Source: Clostridia bacterium (GTDB lineage: Bacteria > Bacillota > Clostridia > Oscillospirales > Acutalibacteraceae). From it: a stretch of 33,693 nucleotides of DNA. Location of the stretch: positions 1-33,693 of the forward strand of contig JAFUQS010000068.1 of the NCBI GenBank assembly GCA_017472225.1, in the 5' to 3' direction. Shown here in pieces: positions 1 to 7,627 of the stretch; within the stretch, counting starts at the first letter, position 1; the number at the start of each line of letters is the position of its first letter. The position numbers and the translations under genes were made by a program. Below the pieces are notes generated by a model, which did not search any database, had not been told where the DNA came from, and saw nothing but the letters and a program-made list of their open reading frames with translations.

Positions 1-70
1 GAACAACAGGGCTCGAACCTGTGACCCTCTGCTTGTAAGGCAGATGCTCTCCCAGCTGAGCTATGCTCCC
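1..70 (-). tRNA. tRNA-Val (anticodon TAC), 3' end cut by window edge
   Basis: Read on the minus strand, the 5' acceptor strand GGGAGCA lies at 70-64, followed by a D-arm, the anticodon stem-loop TCTGC-CTTACAA-GCAGA and a T-arm ACAGG-TTCGAGC-CCTGT. The loop places TAC at the anticodon, so it should read GTA valine codons. The 3' acceptor strand is visible only as TGTTC before the window starts, so the last two acceptor bases, the discriminator and any CCA are outside. A strong promoter lies upstream at 103-131. Confidence 0.93.
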
Positions 71-102
71 ATCTTTGCCACCACTCTCGCAGCGACTTGT
101 AT

Positions 103-131
103 ACTATACATCAAAAAAGCTTTTTTGTCAA
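103..131 (-). promoter_or_regulatory. sigma-A type promoter for tRNA-Val
   Basis: On the minus strand a perfect -35 TTGACA (131-126) is followed by exactly 17 bases and a -10 TATAGT (108-103). The tRNA begins about 32 bases downstream. The spacer contains the short palindrome AAAAAGCTTTTT. Confidence 0.85.
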
Positions 132-162
132 CACCTTTTTTGAAGTTTTTTCAATTTTTTTC

Positions 163-1044
163 TTATTTTTTTGTTGCTCTTTTAATCAGTCTGCCAATGT
201 CATCGGGAGTGAAAACATATTTAGTGTCACAGAACTGACAGTTAACCTCTGTTTTTTCATCGTTCATCATGTCTCTGAGCTCGTCGACGCCCGTGCTGAT
301 GAGTGCAGCTTCAACTCTTTCCTTTGAGCAGTAGCATTTATATTCGGGTTCACTGCCGTCAAGAACCTCAAGGTCAAACAGCTTTAACGCATGGCGGCAG
401 ATTTCCTCGGGTGTCATTCCACGGTCAATAAGCGTTGAGATAGGCTCAAGGTCCGCAATCGACTTTTCAACCTTATCAATTGTGTCCTCCATTGCTGTGG
501 GGAGAAGCTGAATAATGAGTCCGCCTGCTGCCCTGATTGAAAGATCGGGATTCACAAGCACACCGAGTGCGCAAACAGTGGGAGTCTGCTCACTTGTTGA
601 ATAGTATGCAGTGATATCCTCGGCAATTTCACCTGTGATGATGGGGGATTGACCGACATAAGGCTCCTTCATGCCAAGGTCCTTGATAACGGTTAAAAAC
701 CCGTTTGTACCAACTGCACCTGCAACATCAAGCTTGCCCTTTTTGTTAAGGGGAATTTCAACAACATTCTGCTGCACATATCCACGGACATTTCCCATGC
801 TGTCGGAAACCGCCATAACCGTACCGGCGGGGCCGTCACCCCTGAGTCTGAGAGTTACGGAGTCATCCTTGCCCTTAAGCACTGCACCCATAAGTGAGGC
901 TGCTGTGAGAAGTCTGCCGAGAGCCGCAGAGCATACTGCTGAGGTTTCATGAATCTGCTGTGCTTTTTCACAGATATCCGTTGAATTCACTGCCATGGCA
1001 GTAAGTGTACCGTCTGTTGAGATACATCTGACTAATTTACCCAT
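163..1044 (-). CDS. hslO: Hsp33 redox-regulated holdase chaperone
   Basis: This 293-residue protein matches Hsp33 (HslO), a cytosolic chaperone that is switched on by oxidation and holds unfolding proteins under oxidative and heat stress. The N-terminal substrate-binding domain covers roughly residues 1-225. The C-terminal redox switch is complete: C237 and C239 form a CxC pair (YKCYCS) and C269 and C272 form a CxxC pair (NCQFC). In the family these four Cys bind zinc when reduced and form disulfides when activated. Length fits the usual 290-300. The start is supported by AGGAG about 12 bases upstream. It is the last gene of a minus-strand set, 31 bases after the methyltransferase, which suggests co-transcription with the YerC-like regulator. 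Confidence 0.96.
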   Translation of the reverse strand: MGKLVRCISTDGTLTAMAVNSTDICEKAQQIHETSAVCSAALGRLLTAASLMGAVLKGKDDSVTLRLRGDGPAGTVMAVSDSMGNVRGYVQQNVVEIPLNKKGKLDVAGAVGTNGFLTVIKDLGMKEPYVGQSPIITGEIAEDITAYYSTSEQTPTVCALGVLVNPDLSIRAAGGLIIQLLPTAMEDTIDKVEKSIADLEPISTLIDRGMTPEEICRHALKLFDLEVLDGSEPEYKCYCSKERVEAALISTGVDELRDMMNDEKTEVNCQFCDTKYVFTPDDIGRLIKRATKK

Positions 1045-1075
1045 TATAATTAACTCCTTTAGCTGAATTGGGAAT

Positions 1076-1831
1076 TCACTGTGTGCCGTGCTTTTTCAAA
1101 ACGAACACAGCCCTTTGTGTGTCGGCTCTGACATCGTCTGTGGTCATTTCTTCATATATGCCTATGACCTCAAACTTATATTCCTGCACCCATTCCTGAA
1201 TTTCGGAAAGCTCATAACCCTTCTCCTGAAACTGCTCTGTATATTTATAGTATACATCCTCTTGCTCATCTTTTTCAAAAATATCAAGATTTATTGTGGT
1301 GAGAAGGTTTTTATCTGTGCTGTTCTGCCACACACAGTAAACATCATCCATGTCATAAACAAAGGTATTGTTGCCGAGAATTTCTCGGTGCTTATACGGT
1401 GTGTTGACATCAAAAATGAAAATGCCCTTGTCCTCCATAAAAAGAGATACACGGCGGAAAATTTCCCTCACCGTTTTTTTGTCAGTCACATGATTTATGC
1501 TGTCGAGGGTACAGACTGCGCCGTTAATTGTTCCGAAAAGGTCAAGCTCCTCCATTTTCTGGCAAAGGAAAATCACATCTGCATCCGAATCGAACTTCTT
1601 TTCCTGAGCCTGTGAAAGCATTTCTTCAGAAGCGTCAACGCCGATAACCTCATAGCCCTTCTGAGAAAGGAGGAGAGAGACTGTACCTGTTCCGCAGGCT
1701 AAGTCAAGCAAAATCCCCTTGCCGATTCCGTTTTCAGCAAGGAGATCTGAAATATAATTACATCTGCTTTCATAGTCGACGTTTTCGGTTAACAGGTCAT
1801 AATAATATGCAAAATCACCGTAACCTGCCAT
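1076..1831 (-). CDS. class I SAM-dependent methyltransferase
   Basis: The 251-residue product has the SAM-binding motif I LLDLACGTGT at residues 41-50, followed by an acidic motif II region (VIGVDASEEML), as in small cytosolic class I methyltransferases of the Methyltransf_11/25 type. It is preceded by an N-terminal segment rich in Tyr (FAYYYDLL) that is usual for the small Firmicute family annotated as class I SAM-dependent methyltransferase. The substrate cannot be told from the sequence. It begins 3 bases after the stop of the upstream YerC-like gene, with GAGG located inside the end of that gene, so the two are almost certainly one transcript, with hslO following. Confidence 0.9.
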   Translation of the reverse strand: MAGYGDFAYYYDLLTENVDYESRCNYISDLLAENGIGKGILLDLACGTGTVSLLLSQKGYEVIGVDASEEMLSQAQEKKFDSDADVIFLCQKMEELDLFGTINGAVCTLDSINHVTDKKTVREIFRRVSLFMEDKGIFIFDVNTPYKHREILGNNTFVYDMDDVYCVWQNSTDKNLLTTINLDIFEKDEQEDVYYKYTEQFQEKGYELSEIQEWVQEYKFEVIGIYEEMTTDDVRADTQRAVFVLKKHGTQ

Positions 1832-1834
1832 CGC

Positions 1835-2128
1835 TTAATCCTCTTTGCCGAAAATTTTGTCATATCCGCCCTTGCCGAAAGCGAGGGAACGATTAACACG
1901 GCTTATTGTTGCAGTTGAAGCACCTGTTTCGGCAACTATATCACTGTATACTCTTTTTTCGCTGAGCATTTTTGCAACAACAAGTCTTTGTGAAATAGAA
2001 GCGAGCTCTGTTTTTGTGCAAAGGTCGTCAAAAAGTGCCTCACATTCATCCAGAGTTTCTATTTTCATAATTGTTTCAAATAGATAAGCGATATTTTTGT
2101 TTATTCTATCGTTGTTTCTGTCTGCCAT
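1835..2128 (-). CDS. yerC: YerC/YecD-type TrpR-like regulator (first paralogue)
   Basis: A 97-residue protein of the YerC/YecD family, related to the trp repressor. The helix-turn-helix is visible in the second half (YSDIVAETGASTATISRVNRSL), ending in the family's GKGGYD signature. An upstream in-frame ATG at 2185 exists, but the start at 2128 (MADRNND) is preferred because AAAGGA lies 8 bases upstream and family members begin near here. It leads a minus-strand set with the methyltransferase and hslO. A second paralogue opens the histidine operon at 18736. The two align over nearly their whole length (LFETIMKIETLDEC against LFQTILNLETIEEC), with different residues in the recognition helix region. 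The target of this copy is unknown. Confidence 0.9.
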   Translation of the reverse strand: MADRNNDRINKNIAYLFETIMKIETLDECEALFDDLCTKTELASISQRLVVAKMLSEKRVYSDIVAETGASTATISRVNRSLAFGKGGYDKIFGKED

Positions 2129-2194
2129 TATGTCTATCCTTTCGAATATGTGTTTTCTTAAAATAAAAGTATTGATTTTCCCCAATCGTTTAAT

Positions 2195-2223
2195 AGTTTA
2201 TCATAATAAACAAGAAAAGTAAA
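2195..2223 (-). promoter_or_regulatory. possible promoter for yerC-methyltransferase-hslO
   Basis: On the minus strand TTTACT (2223-2218), 17 bases, then TAAACT (2200-2195). Each box matches the consensus at 4 of 6 positions, so the call is tentative. The leader to the ATG at 2128 would be about 60 bases. Confidence 0.4.
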
Positions 2224-2261
2224 TAAGATTTGAAAAAATTTCCAATGTACTTTTTTGCTTA

Positions 2262-2290
2262 TTGCAATCGGGACAAGTTATGTGTATAAT
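2262..2290 (+). promoter_or_regulatory. promoter for the hydrolase and secreted protease genes
   Basis: TTGCAA at 2262-2267, a 17-base spacer and a perfect TATAAT at 2285-2290. The next start codon is the ATG at 2331. It is divergent from the minus-strand yerC promoter. Confidence 0.75.
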
Positions 2291-2330
2291 CATATATGTA
2301 AAAATACGGAAAACGGAAAGGAAGATTCAA

Positions 2331-3311
2331 ATGAGTTATCAGCTTCAGGTGGCATTGACGGTTATTATTGTTCTGGCGGTTATTTTTCTTGTTTTGTATT
2401 TCGGCCTTGGCGTGGTGTTTTTTCTCATCGCCCTCGGAAACAAAAAAAGACCCGATATGACAGTGCCCTGTAAGGACAGTCTTTTTGAAAGAAATGCCGA
2501 TAATAAAAATCTTATCGCAGGTTATAAGTGGTATGATAATACATATCATCAGGAGGTTATCATCAAAAACAGAAAAGGGGAAAATCTCCACGGGGTTGAA
2601 TTCCGTAACCCCTCAAACAGCAACATCTGGGCAATTTCACTTCACGGCTGGACAAATGTTAACAGAGAAATGTCCTCCTATGCCATGGAGTTTTATAAAA
2701 GAGGCTTCAATGTGCTTCTTCCTGACCTGAGAGGTCACAACAACAGTGAACATAAATTCGTAACCATGGGCTGGAATGACAGGCTTGATGTTGTGGATTG
2801 GATAAACAGCATCGTAGAGGAAAATCCGAAGTCAAAAATTATCATTCACGGCACATCCATGGGCGGAGCCACAACAATGATGACAACGGGTGAGGAGCTG
2901 CCAGAAAATGTTATTCTTGCAATCGAGGACTGCGGCTTTACATCGGTTAAGGATATTTTCGTTGACCAGTGCATCAGAAAATATCATCTTCCGCCGAAAA
3001 TTGTTATGCCTCAGGCAAGTCTTGTGAACAAGCTTCTCAATGGCTTTTTCTTCGGTGAGGCTTCTGCCGTTGAACAGCTCAAAAAGTCAAAAACTCCCAC
3101 ACTTTTCATTCACGGAGACAAGGATGATTTTGTGCTTCTTGATAATCTGCAGCCGGTTTACGATGCCTGTGCAGCTCCGAAGGAGAAGTACATTATCAAG
3201 GGTGCTGAGCATGCAGTGTCATCCCATTGGTTCCATGAGGAATATTGGGAGGTTGTGGATGCCTTCCTTGAGAAATATCTTTATAACAATGTTCAGAACA
3301 CACAGAACTGA
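2331..3311 (+). CDS. membrane-anchored alpha/beta hydrolase
   Basis: A 326-residue protein with one hydrophobic segment at about residues 7-35, then an alpha/beta-hydrolase domain (hydrolase_4 / serine aminopeptidase S33-like). The nucleophile elbow is HGTSMGGA with Ser176. The likely acid is Asp265 in HGDKDDFV and the likely base is His294 in GAEHAVS, so the triad is complete. The domain probably faces outside, since an N-terminal anchor precedes it. An earlier in-frame ATG at 2262 would overlap the promoter. The ATG at 2331 is preferred because GGAAAGGAAG lies just upstream. The substrate is unknown: an ester or acylated wall or lipid molecule is a guess from the family. The secreted protease gene follows 38 bases later, probably on the same transcript. 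Confidence 0.9.
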   Translation: MSYQLQVALTVIIVLAVIFLVLYFGLGVVFFLIALGNKKRPDMTVPCKDSLFERNADNKNLIAGYKWYDNTYHQEVIIKNRKGENLHGVEFRNPSNSNIWAISLHGWTNVNREMSSYAMEFYKRGFNVLLPDLRGHNNSEHKFVTMGWNDRLDVVDWINSIVEENPKSKIIIHGTSMGGATTMMTTGEELPENVILAIEDCGFTSVKDIFVDQCIRKYHLPPKIVMPQASLVNKLLNGFFFGEASAVEQLKKSKTPTLFIHGDKDDFVLLDNLQPVYDACAAPKEKYIIKGAEHAVSSHWFHEEYWEVVDAFLEKYLYNNVQNTQN

Positions 3312-3349
3312 AAAGCAGAAAACAAAATTTATTCTGAGGGGTATTGTTG

Positions 3350-6300
3350 ATGAAAAAAGCGTTATTGAAGCTTATGGGCGTGCTGATGGCCCTGCTGAGC
3401 CTTGCCGTTATTTTTCTTGTGCCGTCTTCTGCGGCAGATGACGGCTGGACATATGCGGCAAAGCTTCCTTCAAATGTAACTGCGGCTGATTATTATATTG
3501 AGTATAAGCACACATATAAAACAGTTGCAAAGGACTCTCCGGGAAGCGGTTGGGTGAATAAGGGACTTAACAAAACCGTTTATGAAAACAGCGGCAGTCC
3601 CTATCAATCTGCAATTGAGCTTGAAACAAGCGAAACGAGAGCCCTTGTTTCTTATTACTATTATCATTGGTGCTCGAATTCGGGAGTAAGAGTCAATTTT
3701 GCGCAGCTCGACTCTTATAATCATTATGACGGAATAAGCCCCGACGGCAGCTTTTACGAAGCGGGACAGTATAATGACGATGACGACCCGAGATATAAGT
3801 CATATTGGCTGAAATATCACGACGGTTCAAATGTATATTGCTACAGCGGCTTTTCCTGTGACGGAGCATGGGGAAGCCACGGCGGAAGGTCCTATGTATG
3901 GTATAAAATGTGTACCTATCAGGACAAGGTCAGGGTTGATTATTATGATTTTGAAAAGCAGGGTGAATGGACAGATAAATACGATTCCTCTGCCGCTTCA
4001 TGCACTGTAAGATATAAAATCAGACACACTCACTCCTATTCAGGTTGGGCGGTTTCAAAAAAAGCAACCTTCACTTCTGACGGAAGCAAGTACAGAGTCT
4101 GTAAAACCTGTAAGGCAAAGCAGACGGCAAAAATATACAAGGCATCATCAGTGAAGCTTTCAGGCACCTCCTTCGCTTATAACGGCAAGGCAAAAAAGCC
4201 GACCGTAACCGTTAAAGACAGCAAAGGCACTGTGATAAAAGACAGTAAATACACTCTTTCCTATTCAAAGGGAAGAAAGAATATAGGCACATATAAGGTA
4301 ACGGTAAAGCTTAAGGGTGCTTATTACACAGGAACAAAAACTCTCAGCTTTAAAATTGTTCCCGGTCAGGTGAAAAACCTGAAGGCAACGGCAAAAAAGA
4401 ATGCTGTCACCTTGAATTGGAGCAAGGTGTCGGGTGCTGCAAAATATAAGGTTTATGCCTATAACACCTCAAGCAAAAAGCTGACACTTCTTGCAACAAC
4501 GGAAAAAACCACCTATACTCAGAAGTCTCTGAAAAGCAAAAACACCTACAGCTATGTTGTCAAGGCTTATAAGAAGGTGGGTAAGAAGGAATATTACGGA
4601 AAGCAGTCCGCAGTTGTTAAAAAGCAGCCCTACGGAACTCCTGCCAAGGTGACAGGACTCACTGCTTCTTCAAAAACCTCCTTTTCCGTCACCCTGAAAT
4701 GGAAAAAGGCTGCCGGAAACAATGTTAAGTATTATGTGTATTCCTACAACCCCTCAACAAAGAAGTATACAAAGCTCGGAGTAACAGCTTCAACCTCATA
4801 TAAGGTTAAAAGCCTTAAAGCAAACACAAGCTATAAATACTCTGTAAGGGCATATTCTCCGGCGGGCAAAAACAAGGGATACTTCGGACAAAGGTCTGAT
4901 ATTTTCACCGTTAAAACAAACAAAAAGCTTACTTCTCCTGCAGTGAGCGGCTTCACGGCTTCAACGGAAAAGAAGCTTAAAAACATTCTGATAAGCTGGA
5001 AGGCTGACACATCGGTAAAAAGCTTCCAGATTTACAGAAGCACCTCAACAAAAAGCGACTCCTTCAAGCTCCTTGCAACGGTATCCTCCTCAACGGGCTC
5101 TTACCGTGACACATCGGTTTCACCGGGCGTTACATACTATTACAAAATGCGCACATATAAGGTAAGCGGAGAGGAAAGTGCCTACGGTACATTCACAAAG
5201 CTGCTTAAAATCACCTCATACGGCGCATGGAGAGAAAATCTCGGTATTTCCGATTTTACCTACAGCTTTTCAAACAGCTACCGAGGCTTCGGATATCCGA
5301 CGGATTATTCGATTCCCCTTTCATCCTATCAGCTTATTTTCGGCAATACGGAATTAGCTCAGCAGATGTATGAAAAATACGGAAAATGGGGAGGCAACTG
5401 CCACGGCCTGAGTGCAACATCGGCAATGCTTAATATGAGAAGCTCCGGTGTGACACCTGCAATGTTCAACACATCGGCTTCAAGGGTAAAGGATCTTAAT
5501 GTCAATGATACAGGCTCGCTCGGAATTTCCGTCAGACAGTTCATTGAAGCCATGCAGGTTTCTCAGCTCTCGTCCAATATTTACAGCAACAGAGTCTGGG
5601 ATGACCTTGACAGCCTTCTTAAAGAGGTGTGTTGGGTACCTTATACGGGTAAGCCTGTTATAATCGGTGTGAGAAACGATGCGCAGGGTGTTTCCCATGC
5701 ACTTCTTGCCTTCAGGGCGGTCAAGGTGAGCGACACACAGATAAATATTGAGCTTTATGACAGTAACTATCCGGACTCACTGAGAAATCTGATTCTTTAC
5801 GTGAATTCGGCAGGCAAGGTCACAGGCTGGTATTATGAGGTCGATGACAACCGTACCGTAGGCAGCGGATATCTGACAAGCAGAATTGAGTATCTTACCT
5901 ATGATGTTTATTCCGCAATGTGGACAGACAGAGGCTCCTTCACATCGGGCATGGCTCAGAGCAATGCGCTCATGGTCAACTCTGATTTCATCAGCATATA
6001 TGACGAAAATGACAACCTTATTGCCACAATGAGTGACGGTGAGCTTATATCTGATGATGAAGGCATATATGTTGTTGACACCGAGGATGTCTGCGGCACA
6101 GATGAGGAAGCTCCGGCAATGCTTTATCTGCCTTCGGACAAAACCTACACCGTTGTTAACAATGACGCTTCTGTGGAAACTTTTGAAGCAACAATGGTCA
6201 ACGTGGAAAGAAGTGCCGAGGTATCAACCGAGTCAGATACCGTTACTTTTACAGTCAGTGACAGTGTGCAGGCAAATGAGGTCAGCGTTGAAGCCGACAA

Positions 6301-6508
6301 AAACGATAAATTCAGCATTGTCCTTTCCTCCTCGGATAACACCGATGAAGAACAGCTTGAAATCATCGGCGAGGGTGAAGGCGAAATTGTTGCCGCTTCG
6401 CAGAATGAGGGCGAAATCAGTCTTCAGGGCTGCGATAATGCAGAGGTATATGTTGACAAGGCAAGTTCACCTCTTTCCCGGGAGCAGATTGAAGAAATCA
6501 CAAATTAA
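3350..6508 (+). CDS. large secreted papain-like cysteine protease candidate with Fn3 domains
   Basis: A 1052-residue secreted protein. It has a signal peptide (MKKALLKLMGV...VPSSAADD, about 1-29), an unrecognised Tyr/Ser-rich region (30-225), a small His/Trp/CxxC module (226-264; HTHSYSGW...CKTCKA), an Ig/MBG-like beta domain (about 264-337) and three fibronectin type III domains (about 338-425, 430-521, 529-622). A catalytic-looking region (about 626-880) and a Ser/Asp/Glu-rich beta tail follow. The catalytic region has WGGNCHG with Cys684, then VSHALL with His783 and YDSN with Asp804/Asn806, in the order expected for papain-fold peptidases or transglutaminase-like enzymes. The ATG at 3350 follows GAGGGG. 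TTG codons at 3344 and 3347 are less likely starts. No LPXTG motif or membrane anchor is seen, so it may be released or held by its repeats. Enzyme class is inferred from motif order only. Confidence 0.8.
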   Translation: MKKALLKLMGVLMALLSLAVIFLVPSSAADDGWTYAAKLPSNVTAADYYIEYKHTYKTVAKDSPGSGWVNKGLNKTVYENSGSPYQSAIELETSETRALVSYYYYHWCSNSGVRVNFAQLDSYNHYDGISPDGSFYEAGQYNDDDDPRYKSYWLKYHDGSNVYCYSGFSCDGAWGSHGGRSYVWYKMCTYQDKVRVDYYDFEKQGEWTDKYDSSAASCTVRYKIRHTHSYSGWAVSKKATFTSDGSKYRVCKTCKAKQTAKIYKASSVKLSGTSFAYNGKAKKPTVTVKDSKGTVIKDSKYTLSYSKGRKNIGTYKVTVKLKGAYYTGTKTLSFKIVPGQVKNLKATAKKNAVTLNWSKVSGAAKYKVYAYNTSSKKLTLLATTEKTTYTQKSLKSKNTYSYVVKAYKKVGKKEYYGKQSAVVKKQPYGTPAKVTGLTASSKTSFSVTLKWKKAAGNNVKYYVYSYNPSTKKYTKLGVTASTSYKVKSLKANTSYKYSVRAYSPAGKNKGYFGQRSDIFTVKTNKKLTSPAVSGFTASTEKKLKNILISWKADTSVKSFQIYRSTSTKSDSFKLLATVSSSTGSYRDTSVSPGVTYYYKMRTYKVSGEESAYGTFTKLLKITSYGAWRENLGISDFTYSFSNSYRGFGYPTDYSIPLSSYQLIFGNTELAQQMYEKYGKWGGNCHGLSATSAMLNMRSSGVTPAMFNTSASRVKDLNVNDTGSLGISVRQFIEAMQVSQLSSNIYSNRVWDDLDSLLKEVCWVPYTGKPVIIGVRNDAQGVSHALLAFRAVKVSDTQINIELYDSNYPDSLRNLILYVNSAGKVTGWYYEVDDNRTVGSGYLTSRIEYLTYDVYSAMWTDRGSFTSGMAQSNALMVNSDFISIYDENDNLIATMSDGELISDDEGIYVVDTEDVCGTDEEAPAMLYLPSDKTYTVVNNDASVETFEATMVNVERSAEVSTESDTVTFTVSDSVQANEVSVEADKNDKFSIVLSSSDNTDEEQLEIIGEGEGEIVAASQNEGEISLQGCDNAEVYVDKASSPLSREQIEEITN

Positions 6509-6519
6509 AGCTTATCTTT

Positions 6520-6552
6520 GCGGCATCGGCTGATTGAGCTGATGCCGCTTTT
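6520..6552 (+). terminator. Rho-independent terminator after the secreted protease gene
   Basis: GCGGCATC-GGCT (6520-6531) pairs with AGCT-GATGCCGC (6537-6548), giving a 12-bp stem with one G-U pair and a 5-base loop, followed by TTTT. Confidence 0.85.
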
Positions 6553-6603
6553 GGATAAATCAAAAGCATATGCTGTTGGTTTGTTTATAAATATGCACTA
6601 AAA

Positions 6604-6619
6604 ATGCAATTTGTTGCAT
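6604..6619. promoter_or_regulatory. inverted repeat, candidate operator of the amino-acid ABC operon
   Basis: ATGCAA-TTTG-TTGCAT is a perfect 6-bp inverted repeat with a 4-base centre, ending 7 bases before the -35 box. Its place suggests a regulator site, either activator or repressor. The protein is not identified. Confidence 0.4.
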
Positions 6620-6626
6620 AAAAGTG

Positions 6627-6655
6627 TTGACATACACCCGTTTCGGTGCTAAAAT
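6627..6655 (+). promoter_or_regulatory. strong sigma-A promoter of the amino-acid ABC transporter operon
   Basis: Perfect TTGACA (6627-6632), a 17-base spacer and TAAAAT (6650-6655). The start codon at 6691 has GGAGGA about 8 bases upstream. A near-consensus promoter fits high expression of a binding protein. Confidence 0.88.
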
Positions 6656-6690
6656 ATCGACACATCAAAATATTTTTGGAGGAATAAAAA

Positions 6691-7557
6691 ATGAAAAAGT
6701 TTTTAGCAATTGCCCTTGCTGCTGTTATGCTTTTTGCTCTTGCAGCCTGTGGCGGAAACAATGCAACCAACGGCAACGCAGATGATGGTGCAGCACTTGT
6801 TAAGCTTATTGATATTCAGCTTTCAAGCGAAGAATATGCATTCGGTGTTGACAAAAATCAGCCCGAGCTTCTCAAGGATGTAAATGCATTCATTGAAAAG
6901 ATTCTTGAAGACGGTACATTCGATGCAATCTGCAACAAGTATCTCGGCAACGGCACACCTGAAGGTGTTGCATCGGCTGAGCTTGACACAACCAAGGATC
7001 AGCTTGTTGTTGCAACAAATGCTGAATTCGCTCCATTTGAATACACAGAAGGCGACCTTTACTACGGTATTGACATGGAGGTTGCTGCCCTTCTTGCAAA
7101 GGAGCTCGGCAAAGAGCTTGTAATCGACAACATGGACTTTGATTCAGTTTGCCTTGCAGTCGGTCAGCAGAAATGTGACATTGCAATCGCAGGTCTTTCA
7201 ATCAACCCTGAAAGAGAAGAATCCGTAACCTTCACTGTTCCTTACTATAAGTCAGCTCAGAAGATCATTGTAAAGGCAGACGACACAAGATTTGATGCCT
7301 GCACAACAGCAGACGAAATCGTAGCAGTTCTCAATGCTCTTCCCGAAGGCACAAAAATCGGTGCTCAGACAGGTACAACAGGTCAGTCATATATCGAAGG
7401 TAACGATGCATTCGGTTTTGAAGGCATCAAGAATGCAGAAGCTGTAACCTATGACAGTGCAGCTCTTGCAACTCAGGACCTTGTTAACGGTAACCTTGAT
7501 TTTGTTATTGTTGATGCTGACCCTGCAGTATCAATTGTTGATACAATCAACGGCTGA
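6691..7557 (+). CDS. amino-acid ABC transporter binding lipoprotein, apparently circularly permuted
   Basis: A 288-residue lipoprotein of the family 3 (SBP_bac_3, polar amino acid) solute-binding proteins. The signal peptide ends in the lipobox LAAC, with Cys20 as lipid anchor. The canonical start of the mature fold (QLVVATNAEFAPFEY) appears only at residues 104-118. Between them, residues about 29-97 carry what is normally the C-terminal end of this family: VKLIDIQL, EEYAFGVDKNQPELL and GTFDAICNKYLG. The protein then stops at VSIVDTING, about where a normal member would continue into that segment. The order of segments is therefore rotated, with every part present once. Total length is normal. 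The neighbouring permease and ATPase look intact, which argues for a working importer. The specific amino acid is unknown. The family assignment is secure, while the permutation rests on remembered family order. Confidence 0.9.
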   Translation: MKKFLAIALAAVMLFALAACGGNNATNGNADDGAALVKLIDIQLSSEEYAFGVDKNQPELLKDVNAFIEKILEDGTFDAICNKYLGNGTPEGVASAELDTTKDQLVVATNAEFAPFEYTEGDLYYGIDMEVAALLAKELGKELVIDNMDFDSVCLAVGQQKCDIAIAGLSINPEREESVTFTVPYYKSAQKIIVKADDTRFDACTTADEIVAVLNALPEGTKIGAQTGTTGQSYIEGNDAFGFEGIKNAEAVTYDSAALATQDLVNGNLDFVIVDADPAVSIVDTING

Positions 7558-7578
7558 TAAAAAATAAAATCATATTCT

Positions 7579-7608
7579 GCAATACCTCACTGAAAAGTGG
7601 GGCATTGC
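7579..7608 (+). promoter_or_regulatory. intercistronic hairpin between binding protein and permease
   Basis: GCAATACCTCAC (7579-7590) can pair with GTGGGGCATTGC (7597-7608) around a TGAAAA loop, with one wobble and one mismatch. No T-run follows, so it looks like an mRNA-stabilising or partial-attenuation stem rather than a full terminator. Such stems often keep binding protein levels above membrane subunit levels. Confidence 0.6.
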
Positions 7609-7627
7609 TGTTGTAGAGGACATAATT

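Noticed and set aside
6691-7557. Binding protein as a truncated or frameshifted pseudogene
   Set aside because: The frame is open with a good start, lipobox and stop. The segment missing from the C-terminus is found at the N-terminus, so nothing is lost.
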